A stretch of 64,000 nt of DNA from Legionella feeleii (GCF_001467625.1 NZ_LNYB01000080.1:403696-467695), one strand, 5' to 3'; counted from the first letter of the stretch, positions 22,038-31,471 are shown. Program-made: numbers and translations. The notes: a model not told the origin generated them from the letters alone.

Positions 22038-22044
22038 ATCGTAC

Positions 22045-22087
22045 AGCAGCGTGTTTATTGAAGCGCGCTGCTATTTTTATATTTTTT
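22045..22087 (+). terminator. Terminator after pnp
   Basis: AGCAGCG (22045-22051) pairs with CGCTGCT (22066-22072), followed by a T-rich run. It lies 7 bases after the pnp stop and ends the block, facing convergent folE. Confidence 0.75.
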
Positions 22088-22112
22088 AAATTTATTCAGT
22101 GTAAACGAGGGC

Positions 22113-22670
22113 TTAGTATAAACTGCTGGCTCGGCTAATAAGACGCAAAAATTCACTTCGGCTGGCGGGATTATCACGCATTTCACCAAGCATAACTGAA
22201 GTTGTCATAATTGAGTTTTGCTTCTCTACACCTCGCATCATCATGCATAAATGTTTTGCTTCCATCACTACTGCTACACCACGCGCACCTGTTATTGATT
22301 CAATGCAATAAGCAATTTCACTAGTCAGGCGTTCTTGAATTTGTAAACGGCGAGCAAAATAATCAACGATACGTGCGATTTTAGATAAACCCAAAACCTT
22401 ACCATTAGGCAAATAGCCTACATGACATTTTCCTAAAAAGGGCAATAAGTGATGTTCACACATGGAATACATTTCAATTTCTTTTACAATGACCATCTCG
22501 CTCATATCGGATTCAAACAAGGCATTATTGATAATGTCCTCAAGATTTTCATTGTACCCTTTAGTAAGGTAGCGTATGGCATTTGCAGCACGCTCAGGGG
22601 TGTCGCGCAGGCCTTCGCGGTTCACGTCCTCACCCAGTCTTTTAATAATTTCTTTATATAATTCCTGCAT
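22113..22670 (-). CDS. folE: GTP cyclohydrolase I
   Basis: This enzyme converts GTP to dihydroneopterin triphosphate, the first step of tetrahydrofolate and pterin synthesis. The zinc ligands are visible as C71 and H74 (CEHHLLP) and C142 (HLCMMMRG). The [19 protein letters not shown] segment near the N-terminus is also typical. I start at the ATG at 22670 (185 aa, MQELYKE...). The open frame extends 27 bases further to an ATG that overlaps the upstream HIT gene and is unlike the family. It probably shares a transcript with the HIT gene 11 bases upstream. Confidence 0.95.
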   Translation of the reverse strand: MQELYKEIIKRLGEDVNREGLRDTPERAANAIRYLTKGYNENLEDIINNALFESDMSEMVIVKEIEMYSMCEHHLLPFLGKCHVGYLPNGKVLGLSKIARIVDYFARRLQIQERLTSEIAYCIESITGARGVAVVMEAKHLCMMMRGVEKQNSIMTTSVMLGEMRDNPASRSEFLRLISRASSLY

Positions 22671-22681
22671 TGTAATGAGTC

Positions 22682-23023
22682 CTAGCCCGGGGGCCACGTC
22701 ATCTGACGACCGCCCAGTAGATGTAAATGAATGTGGTAAACTTCCTGCCCGCCACCGGAATTAACATTGAAAACTAATCGATATCCATCGTCACTTAGTT
22801 TTTCAGTTTTAGCCATTTTCTTTCCAGTAAGTATCATGCGGCCTAATAATTGCTCATCCTTACTATCGGCTTCATTAATTGTTGCAATGTGTTGCTTGGG
22901 AATTATCAGCATATGTGTTGGCGCTTGTGGCCTAATATCATGAATGACGATAACTTCCGGATCTTCAAATACCATCTTCGATGGAATTTCTCCATTTACA
23001 ATTTTGCAAAATAAACAGCTCAT
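22682..23023 (-). CDS. HIT family (HinT-like) nucleotide-binding protein
   Basis: This is a histidine-triad hydrolase of the Hint group, which cleaves nucleoside phosphoramidates. It is 113 aa. The N-terminal [12 protein letters not shown] and the triad HIHLHLLGG (H97, H99, H101) are clear. The second of two in-frame ATGs, at 23023, is chosen because AGGA is correctly spaced for it, while the first ATG lies inside that ribosome site. It is followed closely by folE. Confidence 0.94.
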   Translation of the reverse strand: MSCLFCKIVNGEIPSKMVFEDPEVIVIHDIRPQAPTHMLIIPKQHIATINEADSKDEQLLGRMILTGKKMAKTEKLSDDGYRLVFNVNSGGGQEVYHIHLHLLGGRQMTWPPG

Positions 23024-23192
23024 GATCATCCTGATGGTAACGGCTTAACCGAGGATTATACTCTGAGTTAGGCTAGATAAAAAAGTATTCCTCTGTTTAT
23101 CCGGAGAATTCTATTGGTTGTGGCGAGAAAATAGTTGCAGCGCGTATTTTATGGTTAGAAAAGATTAAAATCCATGCAAAATATCCATAAAT

Positions 23193-23212
23193 AGGCAGAA
23201 ATCTGCCTTTTC
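23193..23212 (+). other. Hairpin with short T run upstream of the SDR gene
   Basis: AGGCAGAAATCTGCCT (23193-23208) is self-complementary and followed by TTTT. It lies about 110 bases before the SDR start. It could be a small leader hairpin or a weak terminator; nothing shows which. Confidence 0.35.
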
Positions 23213-23318
23213 CTTGGGAGGATAAATACAAACATTGGGTAACAGTATGAGCGATGGTTAAAATTTGATTTTCTATTTTAAACTTCGTAGATTGTATCTT
23301 TTGACTAGATTACTAACC

Positions 23319-24101
23319 ATGGAAAAAACAGCTTTAGTCACAGGTGCTACTCATGGAATCGGACTGGCGCTTAGTAAGAATTTATTAAGCAATGGCTGGC
23401 TTGTTTTTGGGACAGGGCGTGATCTTGCGAGTTTGGAAACTACACAGGCTCTTTTTCCCGATTTCATTCCTATTCAGGCCGATTTTACCCAGAATGATGA
23501 TATAGAGAATGTAGCAACAACAATTAAGAAGACTGGTTTGCCCCTGCATCTTTCTGTGCAAAATGCGGGAATGAAAAGCCCGCCACGACCTTTGGAGCAA
23601 TATACTTGCGGGAGTATTGATGAAGTGCTCATGGTTAATTTGCTGGCGCCAATGAAATTAACTGCGCTGCTTACTAGCCAAATGCCGTCAGAATCCCGCA
23701 TCTTGTACCTTACATCAAGGGCTGCCACGTTGAAGCTTAAAGATGGCTCCACTTATTGTGCAAGCAAAGCGGGTTTGGATGAAGTAGCTGCAATCGTGAG
23801 ACAAGAGTTAGAGGAAAGAAATATCGGGGTTTCTTCGGTGATTCCGGGAGAGGTTGATACCCATATTCAAAAAATCTTAAGAGAAACAACCTCTTTTCAT
23901 TTGCATCAAAAATTTGAAGAAATTTATCAAAAAGGCCAACTCATTAGTCCAGCGGTTTGTGCTGCTTTCCTGAAATGGCTTTTATGTGATCTGCCTTTTG
24001 CTGAGTTTAAACAAAGTAAAATGCCGGTCTCAATCTATGACAAGTGGCATCATCAATTTTGGTTGACAGATGCTAATCAATTACCCGCATGCCCATTTTA
24101 A
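23319..24101 (+). CDS. Short-chain dehydrogenase/reductase
   Basis: This is a classical SDR of 260 aa. It has the Rossmann motif TGATHGIG (8-15), NAG at 82-84, and the catalytic S133, Y146 and K150 (YCASK). After the active site come IPGEVDTHIQK and a long C-terminal region. The substrate cannot be told. The ATG at 23319 is preferred over the upstream open frame, whose 18 extra residues do not match an SDR start, but no good ribosome site is seen. A longer transcript leader with a small hairpin lies upstream. Confidence 0.85.
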   Translation: MEKTALVTGATHGIGLALSKNLLSNGWLVFGTGRDLASLETTQALFPDFIPIQADFTQNDDIENVATTIKKTGLPLHLSVQNAGMKSPPRPLEQYTCGSIDEVLMVNLLAPMKLTALLTSQMPSESRILYLTSRAATLKLKDGSTYCASKAGLDEVAAIVRQELEERNIGVSSVIPGEVDTHIQKILRETTSFHLHQKFEEIYQKGQLISPAVCAAFLKWLLCDLPFAEFKQSKMPVSIYDKWHHQFWLTDANQLPACPF

Positions 24102-24218
24102 ATGAGGTGCTATTGTACGAAATGAATACTTCCAATTGTGCCTTAAATGATCCTGGGTGAGGGAAGTGAGTGAAAAAAGTGAGAGAGAGAATATAGCGCT
24201 AATTTTATAAGGGAATGT

Positions 24219-25412
24219 ATGCAAAAATATTATGGATATATTGTGTGGTTCGTTGTAACCCTATTTGTTGTCTATTCTTTTTGTTTAAATACGGCATCTG
24301 CTGTTTTTTCCGAATCAATTAAAGCCTCTCTGCATACCAGCAATTTAGGTGTGTCAATTGCCAGTGGCGCATTTATTTTAGGATTTGCATGCATGCAAAT
24401 CCCGGCAGGTTATTTACTTGATAAATGGAACGCGCGCCTGGTCGTAAGTAGCGGGGTGCTTTTGTTGACTATGGGCAATATTATTATTTCATTCGCGGAG
24501 ACACTGACTGTTTATACTCTGGCCAATTTCTTACAAGGAATAGGCGCTTCCTTTGCCTTTGTAGCTGCTGCAGTATTAATCGCTCGATGGTTTGCGGCAG
24601 AAAAATTTCCTATTTTATTTGGTTTTACGCAAACATTGTCTTGTATTTTCGCAGCTATTATTCATTATTATTTCACGTTGGCCTTAATTACCCATCGCTG
24701 GAATGAGTTATATTATGGTTTAGCAGGCTTTGGCTTTATTTTATTACTCCTCTCTTTATTCCTGCTTAAATCCCCTTCAGGTTATAAGCAGGAAGCAACG
24801 CTTTCCCTCAAGCAATCGTTAGCAGTTGTTCTTAATAACCGACAAATTTTACTGAGCTCTATTGCTGCTGCAACTTCGTTTGGGGTGCTTTTAGCCTATG
24901 CAGGTCTTTGGTATTTGCGGGTACAGAGCTATTATGCTGTAGATAATCTTCAAGCCGTTATTGTTGGCGGTATGATCTTTGGGGGGACTGGAGTCGGAAC
25001 TCCCCTATGGGGTTATCTCTCTAATAAAATAAAATCGAGAGTTATGATCATACACGTTACTCTCTGTGTAGGGACGATGTTATTATTACTAGGCCTTTAT
25101 CTGCCGCATTTCAATATTAATACCCTCGTCATCAGTAAAATTGTCTCGTTTTTTATAGGGTTTTTTCTATCGGGTTCAATGCTGTTTTTTACACTAGTAA
25201 GTGAGATTTCAACCGCGTTAACACGAGGGGTTGCTGTTAGTGTATTGAATACAGCCGTTTTCTTATTTAATACCTTGTTGCTCTTTATTCCTTTTTTATT
25301 TTTAACAGCCTTCTCTACGGATTTTTTTACCTATCTGTGGATACTGCCATTCTTCCTCTTACTCGCTATTTTGTTGGTTTATTTTATTAAAGACAGTGTT
25401 TCATCACGTTAA
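24219..25412 (+). CDS. MFS transporter
   Basis: This is a 397-aa major facilitator with about 12 transmembrane helices. The helix 2-3 loop reads GYLLDKWNARLVV, fitting the MFS G-x3-D-(R/K) motif A. The line of hydrophobic segments includes AFILGFACMQIPAG and a central loop near SPSGYKQEATLSLKQ. No substrate is evident. TATAAGGGAATGT precedes the ATG. It stands alone between an SDR and a convergent operon, with a strong hairpin just after its stop. Confidence 0.88.
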   Translation: MQKYYGYIVWFVVTLFVVYSFCLNTASAVFSESIKASLHTSNLGVSIASGAFILGFACMQIPAGYLLDKWNARLVVSSGVLLLTMGNIIISFAETLTVYTLANFLQGIGASFAFVAAAVLIARWFAAEKFPILFGFTQTLSCIFAAIIHYYFTLALITHRWNELYYGLAGFGFILLLLSLFLLKSPSGYKQEATLSLKQSLAVVLNNRQILLSSIAAATSFGVLLAYAGLWYLRVQSYYAVDNLQAVIVGGMIFGGTGVGTPLWGYLSNKIKSRVMIIHVTLCVGTMLLLLGLYLPHFNINTLVISKIVSFFIGFFLSGSMLFFTLVSEISTALTRGVAVSVLNTAVFLFNTLLLFIPFLFLTAFSTDFFTYLWILPFFLLLAILLVYFIKDSVSSR

Positions 25413-25414
25413 GT

Positions 25415-25446
25415 TTCCTGGCTCTCTGGTAACCAGGAGCCAGGAA
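25415..25446. terminator. Long hairpin between convergent genes
   Basis: TTCCTGGCTC-TCTGG (25415-25429) pairs with CCAGGAGCCAGGAA (25433-25446), a 14-bp stem with one bulge and a 3-base loop. There is no T tract. It starts 3 bases after the MFS stop and may stop transcription or protect both 3' ends. Confidence 0.55.
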
Positions 25447-25508
25447 CACAGTAACAGTTTTAACGGTAAGCATTGCATACGGTAATTTCTTTTTCAGAAG
25501 ACGCGCAG

Positions 25509-26510
25509 TTAGGAGTTGGATCTTTCTATTAACGGTGTGATTAACCGAAAAATTTCGTTCTGTTCACTGCATGTGAATATTCTGCCATTTTTTTCCAGCT
25601 TTAATAGTGTTTCATAAATAAAGGACAATACGGGTGTATCCAGTCCATGTGCTCTTGCATAATCGATAACATTAGCCACAATATATTGAGATTCAAGCCG
25701 CCGGCCTTCTTGAAAGTCAACGTACATGCTGGGATAAAAGCCGTGCAATGTTGCGGTCGCTGCCAGCAATTTCTCAATGTTATTCGCAATTTCGGCATCA
25801 TCCAGTTTAGCGACTAGACAAACTTCATACATGAGTGCACGTACAATTTTTTGATAATGGCTTTGTGTAGCGAGGGCATCAACAGAGGTATTAAATAGTA
25901 CCGCTAAACTGCTAAAAGGAGTATTCCATAATAATTTTGTCCAACGAAGAAAACGATGGTTTTCAGCGAGTTGAATTTTGGGATACATAGCATGATTGAC
26001 TGAAGACTTAAGTAGTTGCTTAATCTCTTCTCCACTTGATTGCCCAGTTAGAAAAGGGGCTAACTTTAACTCACCAAGGTATTTTATCTTGATATATCCT
26101 GGCCTAATGCGAGTGGCGCCTGTTGTCGTTACACCGCACAGAATAGAACAGTTTTCCTTGATGAAAGAGGCGAGATATTCTTCGTTGCCAATCCCATTTT
26201 GCAAAACAAGAATTTTGCTTTCAGGTTTAAGAACATAAGGCAGGATTTCTTTTAATACTTCATTTGCAGTGGTTTTGAGTGCAATAAGAATGATGTCAGA
26301 TTTAGGTAGTTGCTTATAATCCTTCTCAATTTGTTTCGGTGTAACTTCTATGACAGTGCCATCTGGCAGCTCAAGTTCATAATATTTTTGTTGCTGTAAA
26401 ATTGAGAAGTCAGAACGCTCAAGATGACAGACATGAAGTTCTGCAAGAGTAAACAGGGCTCCATAAAATTTGCCTATTGCCCCAGAACCAATAACGGTAA
26501 CGGTTATCAT
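25509..26510 (-). CDS. 2-dehydropantoate 2-reductase-like protein (PanE/ApbA family)
   Basis: This is a ketopantoate reductase family enzyme, NADPH-dependent, 333 aa. The N-terminal Rossmann motif is IGSGAIGKFYGAL, followed by KTTAN and VLQNGIGNEEYL, and the C-terminal helical domain includes PSMYVDFQEGRRLE. In pantothenate synthesis this family reduces ketopantoate, but many paralogues have other substrates, so the exact role is open. I start at the ATG at 26510 with GAGAGATGA upstream. An ATG at 26525 overlapping the lysE stop is also possible. It is co-oriented with the LysE gene 12 bases upstream. Confidence 0.85.
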   Translation of the reverse strand: MITVTVIGSGAIGKFYGALFTLAELHVCHLERSDFSILQQQKYYELELPDGTVIEVTPKQIEKDYKQLPKSDIILIALKTTANEVLKEILPYVLKPESKILVLQNGIGNEEYLASFIKENCSILCGVTTTGATRIRPGYIKIKYLGELKLAPFLTGQSSGEEIKQLLKSSVNHAMYPKIQLAENHRFLRWTKLLWNTPFSSLAVLFNTSVDALATQSHYQKIVRALMYEVCLVAKLDDAEIANNIEKLLAATATLHGFYPSMYVDFQEGRRLESQYIVANVIDYARAHGLDTPVLSFIYETLLKLEKNGRIFTCSEQNEIFRLITPLIERSNS

Positions 26511-26521
26511 CGAGTCATCTC

Positions 26522-27151
26522 TCATCGTTTTACTAATGCTAGGGCAACTCGAAAACTCACTAAGAATACCCCTAAAATCCTGGCAATGTATTTTTCGCTC
26601 TTTTCCAGTAGTTTTATTACTTTAGGATGGGACAAAATCATCGTTAAGGTAAAAAACCACAACGCGATGATAACAAACATTTCAACAATAAAAATCAAAA
26701 CCCACACAGTTGGCGTTTCCGATTTAATAATGGTAGTAAACAACGCAAGGAAAAATAAAGTGGCTTTGGGATTTAGCAGATTACACAAGAAACCTTGGCG
26801 AAAAGCGGTGACTTTTGGCAATGATGTTTTCTTAATTTGCATTCTTTTTTTGTCTACAAAATGAATAGCAGGTTTGGAGAGTAGGGAGGTGACCCCAAGA
26901 TACAGCAAATAAGCTGCGCCAAGGTATTTAATAAGGCTGAATAGTAAGATGGAGTTGGAGATAACAAAAGCAAGTCCTAGAGAACAGTAGCTAATGTGAA
27001 TCAAATTGGACAGGGCTACACCAAGCGCGGTGAAGAATCCGGATTCACGAGAATGTAATACTGTATTTTTAGTAACAAGGGCAAAATCCGGTCCGGGTGA
27101 CATCACGGCCAGTAACATCAGTAACCCGATAGTGAAAAATTGTGTAAACAA
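26522..27151 (-). CDS. LysE family translocator (amino-acid exporter)
   Basis: This six-helix exporter of the LysE/RhtB family is 209 aa. The motif LMLLAVMSPGPDFALVTKNTV near the start and the NLLNPKATLFFLALF segment in the middle are characteristic. I place the start at a TTG at 27151 (MFTQFFTIG...), because AGGAG lies six bases upstream. The open frame runs 28 residues further, but those residues are AT-rich promoter-like sequence and not family sequence. The substrate is unknown. It forms a two-gene unit with the PanE-like gene. Confidence 0.87.
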   Translation of the reverse strand: MFTQFFTIGLLMLLAVMSPGPDFALVTKNTVLHSRESGFFTALGVALSNLIHISYCSLGLAFVISNSILLFSLIKYLGAAYLLYLGVTSLLSKPAIHFVDKKRMQIKKTSLPKVTAFRQGFLCNLLNPKATLFFLALFTTIIKSETPTVWVLIFIVEMFVIIALWFFTLTMILSHPKVIKLLEKSEKYIARILGVFLVSFRVALALVKR

Positions 27152-27297
27152 GGGGGCTCCTGATAGATTTTCATCGCACGTAGTGTTTTTAAAGAGATAC
27201 GTTATCACTATTTTAAAAACACGGAAATTAATCAAGATAAAAGTGACGTAAAAAATACCTTGTTTTCATCGCCCCTTTCTCTCAGCCAGAGTCTGGC

Positions 27298-27787
27298 ATG
27301 GCCCCTTCGCTTGATCGCACTAAACATTTTGATCTCTCTAAACAAGGTGTCTGGCTAAAATATAGTAGTGAGGTCATAAATGAATGGTTATCCCATTTCC
27401 CACATCAAAAACCACAAGTACGTGAAGATATTCATTGTCCAGAAGACGTATTTAGGACAGCAATAGGTTGTGCTTATGCTTTTTGTGATTTGGACTATAA
27501 GGGAAGCTCTAAGACTTTTCAGGAGGGACCTTGCTGAGATTGGTTATACTGCCTATTGTCTCTCCTCTGCCCCCAACTCCACGATTCATCTCCTATTGTT
27601 GTTGAATCAAATTTTCAATCCCAGGGTTTAACATCGCTCGATTTTGGAAGTTTTTTAAAGTGGAAGTATGGTAGTATCTTTAAAAACAGGATGTGTGGAG
27701 TTGCGGTTAAACGAACAGTTAATGCCTGTAATTCCAGATGGTCAAAGTGAGTTGAACCAGTGCGCACCAAATTTTTTAAGATATTAA
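27298..27787 (+). pseudogene. Possible decayed coding remnants
   Basis: The ~520 bases between lysE and the next hydrolase hold short open pieces in different frames. A 79-codon piece at 27298-27537 (with HFDLSKQGVWLKYSS) has no ribosome site. A frame reading DLAEIGYTAYCLSSAPNS follows, then a 39-codon piece at 27668-27787 (MVVSLKTGCVELRLNEQ...). The composition is protein-like and the pieces are consecutive, so one broken gene is plausible. I do not recognise the family; the pieces could also be chance ORFs. Confidence 0.35.
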
Positions 27788-29235
27788 AATCATTATTTAA
27801 ATTACTCTGCATTGTCCTGGTAACGTTGCTAGCCATCCGGAGCTATGATTCGCTACGTGGCCCTCCTCTGGAAATTTGGCACACCTACATTCCTAAAGAC
27901 TTAAAGGCGGAAGAACTTGAACAATTGGATTGGTCACAATATATCAAGGCTGAGAATACGCTATTTGAATCTGTCCGGAGAGAAGTTACTCTCAAATTAA
28001 ACAGGGAAGAGCGTGTTCCGGTAAATCGATATTTTGATGGTAGTCCAGTTTACCCTGGAAAACTTCCTCATGATTGGAATCATTCTTATATACTTGAACC
28101 GCAGGGGCCCCCGGTTGGGGCTGTTGTATTTTTACATGGACTAACAGATTCCCCTTATAGCCTTCGCCATATTGCTCGGCGTTATCGTGAGCATGGTTAC
28201 GTGGCTATTGCGATTAGATTACCGGCGCACGGTACCGTTCCTGCTGCTTTGACCGATGTTAAATGGGAGGATTGGTTAGCAGCAACACGATTAGCAATCA
28301 GGGAGGCTCGGAAACGTGTAGGTCCGTCTCGGCCTTTGCATCTTGTCGGGTTTTCTAATGGGGGAGCACTGGCATTAAAGTACACTCTCGATGCGCTTGA
28401 AGATGAAAAACTAACACGCCCAGACAAAATTATATTGATTTCGCCGATGATTGGTATTACCCGTTTTGCTCGTTTTGCCGGACTTGCAGGTTTGCCTGCT
28501 CTATTACCTGCTTTTGCAAAAGCAGCATGGCTTAGCATACTTCCTGAATTCAATCCATTTAAATATAATTCTTTTCCTATCAATGGTGCGCGACAATCTT
28601 ACTGTCTAACAACAGAGTTACAGCAACAAATTCTGCGCTTGATTCGCCGTGGGCAACTTAGTCAACTTCCTCCGATACTTACTTTCCAATCAGTCATGGA
28701 TTTTACGGTCAGCACCCGTGCTATTGTTTCTGCTTTTTATGCTCAACTTCCCGCTAATGGCAGTGAATTGGTATTGTTTGACCTCAATAGAGCTGCAAAA
28801 TTCGGTATTTTATTGCGTCCTGCGGCGGATGCTGCATTGACGCGCCTTCTAAATCCACCCCCCAGGAAATTTCGGACAACAATTATCACCAATGTTAACG
28901 AAGAAAGTGAAGCGGTGGTCGAATCTATCACAGAAGCGGGGGCTGTTAATGAACAAAGCCGTCCTTTGGGGTTATCTTATCCCAAAGAGGTTTATTCTTT
29001 ATCGCATGTTGCCATACCTTTTCCAATCACGGATGGGCTTTATGGCTTACAACCTGATCCAACTGAAAATTATGGCATTCAGTTAGGAGCAACAGCTACT
29101 CGTGGGGAACGCAATGTACTGATTGTTAGCCTGGATTCGATTCTGCGTCTTTCATCGAATCCATTTTTTCCTTATATGATTAAGAGAATAGAAGAAAATA
29201 TTCCAACAACTCCTTCTAACAATAAGCAAAGTTAG
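27760..29235 (+). CDS. Alpha/beta hydrolase with N-terminal membrane anchor
   Basis: This is a 491-aa serine hydrolase of the alpha/beta fold. A hydrophobic segment at about residues 10-26, flanked by lysines, looks like a membrane anchor or uncleaved signal. The oxyanion-loop motif is FLHGLTDSPYS (124-134) and the nucleophile elbow is GFSNGG with S199. A C-terminal acid (VMDFTVST) and LSHVAIPF histidine may complete the triad. It resembles lysophospholipase or esterase proteins, but the substrate is unknown. The start is a GTG with a weak ribosome site. The C-terminal ~100 residues after the hydrolase core are not assigned. Confidence 0.8.
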   Translation: MRTKFFKILKSLFKLLCIVLVTLLAIRSYDSLRGPPLEIWHTYIPKDLKAEELEQLDWSQYIKAENTLFESVRREVTLKLNREERVPVNRYFDGSPVYPGKLPHDWNHSYILEPQGPPVGAVVFLHGLTDSPYSLRHIARRYREHGYVAIAIRLPAHGTVPAALTDVKWEDWLAATRLAIREARKRVGPSRPLHLVGFSNGGALALKYTLDALEDEKLTRPDKIILISPMIGITRFARFAGLAGLPALLPAFAKAAWLSILPEFNPFKYNSFPINGARQSYCLTTELQQQILRLIRRGQLSQLPPILTFQSVMDFTVSTRAIVSAFYAQLPANGSELVLFDLNRAAKFGILLRPAADAALTRLLNPPPRKFRTTIITNVNEESEAVVESITEAGAVNEQSRPLGLSYPKEVYSLSHVAIPFPITDGLYGLQPDPTENYGIQLGATATRGERNVLIVSLDSILRLSSNPFFPYMIKRIEENIPTTPSNNKQS

Positions 29236-29313
29236 CTAGCAAAGTTGCTATAACCTATACTAGTTTTGAGCTGCGTTGCCATAAAAGGTCCGATTTTCGC
29301 AAGGAGGCCTGCC

Positions 29314-29566
29314 ATGAAACAAACACTGGTCCTAAGTCCTGGAGTAAGTGGTGATAGCGGTTTATGGCAACATCAAATGAATCATTTACAAGAGGTAGTC
29401 GATATTAAAGTCATTGTTGTTAAGCAAGCGAACAACTTGCCAGGATATGGTCGACTATGTTCTTGAGCAAAGTCAGCAATTCATTTTAACTGGCGCAAAA
29501 ACACTCATCATTCATGGGGAATCAGGATCCTTTGTTTTCTATAGAGGAGCCTGCAGATGTCGTTAA
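29314..29566 (+). pseudogene. Frameshifted, truncated alpha/beta hydrolase
   Basis: AAGGAGG precedes an ATG that begins a typical small hydrolase N-terminus, MKQTLVLSPGVSGDSGLWQHQ. At about 29445 the frame shifts: DMVDYVLEQSQQFILTGAKTLIIHGES continues in another frame, where the family's nucleophile elbow would be expected, and then stops at 29566. The rest of the ~200-residue fold is absent. The first frame ends at a TGA at 29464. This is a remnant, not a working enzyme. Confidence 0.7.
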
Positions 29567-29593
29567 TTTAAGTGTTGTAAAAGGGAGAAATCA

Positions 29594-30061
29594 ATGAAGA
29601 TTTTAGCTTGTTTACTCCTCCATCTTTTCCTCATTTTCAGCCCATTAGCCAGTGCTGAAAATTGTCTGATGGAAGGAAAGGAAATCAAATTGGAAGGTAA
29701 GCTTGGGGTGCAAACTTTTCCTGGTCTTCCTAATTATGAAAGTATCCAAAAAGGTGATGAGCCTGAAACCTACTGGATTTTGACGACTGGAAAATCTTAT
29801 TGTGGAATAGGCCGAAGCCTCGACAACGATAAGTTATATCGCCTTGAACGGCGTACCACTAAATTTCAATTGGTACTCACGGCGGAGCAATATAAAGAGA
29901 AAAAAGTTCTATTAACCAAGAAAGTGATTGTCAAAGGAAAAATGTTTATTGCTCATACTGGACATCATCATACTGAGATGTTGATTGAGCTGACGAGTAT
30001 GGAGGCTGCTCCCCAATGGGTTGTTGCTAATTCATACTTGCATTTGCTATGGAGTATTTAA
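29594..30061 (+). CDS. Secreted DUF4431-type protein
   Basis: This is a 155-aa protein with a clear Sec signal peptide ending near LASA (about residue 21). The mature part contains LEGKLGVQTFPGLPNYESIQKGDEPETYWILTT, the pattern I associate with DUF4431 proteins, which are of unknown function and probably periplasmic. Two cysteines in the mature chain (C24 and the one in KSYCGIG) could form a disulfide. The ATG follows AAAGGGAGAA. It starts 27 bases after the hydrolase remnant. Confidence 0.75.
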   Translation: MKILACLLLHLFLIFSPLASAENCLMEGKEIKLEGKLGVQTFPGLPNYESIQKGDEPETYWILTTGKSYCGIGRSLDNDKLYRLERRTTKFQLVLTAEQYKEKKVLLTKKVIVKGKMFIAHTGHHHTEMLIELTSMEAAPQWVVANSYLHLLWSI

Positions 30062-30104
30062 ATCGCATAGAATGTGCACAAATCATTTTGAATAAAAAGT
30101 ATAC

Positions 30105-31094
30105 ATGCATTCATTTTATTACTCAAATAAGCGATTTAATTCACTGAGTTTTATGCGTCTTTCTGATAAGAAGCTACAGTCTTTTATCCGTTTAAATCAT
30201 TTTAATCCCAATGCTGATTGGGCGCCTGACAATCCTGTTTTACATTTCCTGCTAGCTAATGAACGGTTTATTGATGTAGCACGGTTATTTAGCTTAATGT
30301 CGAGACGTATTGACCCTAATCTGTGTGATGGTTCCCGGTACGGCAAAAAATCCCTCCTCATTCTGTTGACGCTATTGCCCTCTAGCGGGTTATTAATACA
30401 TAAATTTATTGATGTCTATAAAGAGGAGCTACGCGTCAACTATCAGGATGACAAAGGTAGAACAGCACTTCACTATGCGGTTATCCTTGGCCGTGCAGAC
30501 GTGGCTAGCCGCCTTATAGAACTGGGTGTATCTACCCAAATTCGCGATAAGGATGGTTTATCTCCCCTGGATTACTTGCACTGTACAGAAAAAACAATTT
30601 GCTCTACTTTAAAAATGGTTGATATAGAGCCTGCACGGGATACCAAGGCGTTAAGAAATTCGCTCACTGACCATTATGGTCGCCCTTTAATGATACAAGG
30701 AGCTCATCCTGCACAGTGTAAAAAGACTGTCGAGAATCTTAGAAATGGTAAGCAGATTTTAGTGAAATACATTCAAGGCAATCCGCCAGCTTGGTCGACT
30801 TTTATTGGTGATAATTCCGCGAAAACTTATGCTGACATGTTATCTTTTGCCAAAGAGATTGCAGAGAGAAAGCGGGTAGATTTGTCAGATATTTTTGTCA
30901 ATCAGCCGTTGGGTAGTCATGAGCAGCAAGAGTTTAGGGAAATGTTAGCAGCTTTTAGTAACGACTTCTCGGGGCAATCTGTTCTTGAGCAATGTATCAG
31001 CGGGCATGGAAAAACAGAGCAGGCAATAAAAAATGCAATGGAAGCGGAGTATTCTCCAGACATGGAAGAATATGGCAGTATGATTCCATACTAA
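30105..31094 (+). CDS. Ankyrin-repeat protein, candidate Dot/Icm effector
   Basis: This is a 329-aa soluble protein. One clear ankyrin repeat and part of a second lie at about 115-160 (DDKGRTALHYAVILGRADVASRLIELG, then DKDGLSPLDYL); a weaker helical repeat precedes them at about 40-100. The C-terminal ~150 residues are unassigned. The last 20 residues are acid-rich (EAEYSPDMEEY) with a hydrophobic end, similar to the E-block signals known for Legionella type IVB effectors. The start at 30105 lacks a strong ribosome site; an ATG at 30153 is an alternative. The effector role is inferred from architecture only. Confidence 0.75.
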   Translation: MHSFYYSNKRFNSLSFMRLSDKKLQSFIRLNHFNPNADWAPDNPVLHFLLANERFIDVARLFSLMSRRIDPNLCDGSRYGKKSLLILLTLLPSSGLLIHKFIDVYKEELRVNYQDDKGRTALHYAVILGRADVASRLIELGVSTQIRDKDGLSPLDYLHCTEKTICSTLKMVDIEPARDTKALRNSLTDHYGRPLMIQGAHPAQCKKTVENLRNGKQILVKYIQGNPPAWSTFIGDNSAKTYADMLSFAKEIAERKRVDLSDIFVNQPLGSHEQQEFREMLAAFSNDFSGQSVLEQCISGHGKTEQAIKNAMEAEYSPDMEEYGSMIPY

Positions 31095-31115
31095 TTTCAT
31101 CAGGCAGGCAGGACG

Positions 31116-31460
31116 ATGAATTACAGAGAAAAATTAAGCAATGTCAATGCGCTTAGAGTTTATGCTATGGTTTTTTTAATTCTTTATGACCGGCATTATT
31201 TTTTTAGTTTGTGTTATCGTAAGGGCGCTGGATTATCCACAACCTTTGTGCCTTTTTATTTTAACGCAGGTTGTTTGTATTTAGCCTTATCGACAATTTT
31301 GCTTACGGGGGTGCTTTTATTATTACTCACCGCTTTGCTGTTTGGTATTTATCGCTTCTTTAGCAAGAAAAACACACCACCCTTGTTAGTGAGTCTATTG
31401 ATAATTGTCTTGGTAACCTGGCTCTTACACCTTCTAAGCCCCTTTTCCTTAGTCACCTAA
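31116..31460 (+). CDS. Small membrane protein, unknown function
   Basis: This 114-aa protein has two or three hydrophobic segments (about 13-27, 45-80 and 92-108) separated by a basic loop near FFSKKN. AGGCAGG lies before the ATG, 21 bases after the ankyrin gene, so the two may be co-transcribed. I do not recognise the family. The stop lies 11 bases from the stop of the convergent gene. Confidence 0.65.
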   Translation: MNYREKLSNVNALRVYAMVFLILYDRHYFFSLCYRKGAGLSTTFVPFYFNAGCLYLALSTILLTGVLLLLLTALLFGIYRFFSKKNTPPLLVSLLIIVLVTWLLHLLSPFSLVT

Positions 31461-31471
31461 CACTATTTACA

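Noticed and set aside
27556..27750. 64-codon ORF before the alpha/beta hydrolase
   Set aside because: No ribosome site and no protein-like pattern; the neighbouring frame reads better as a decayed piece.
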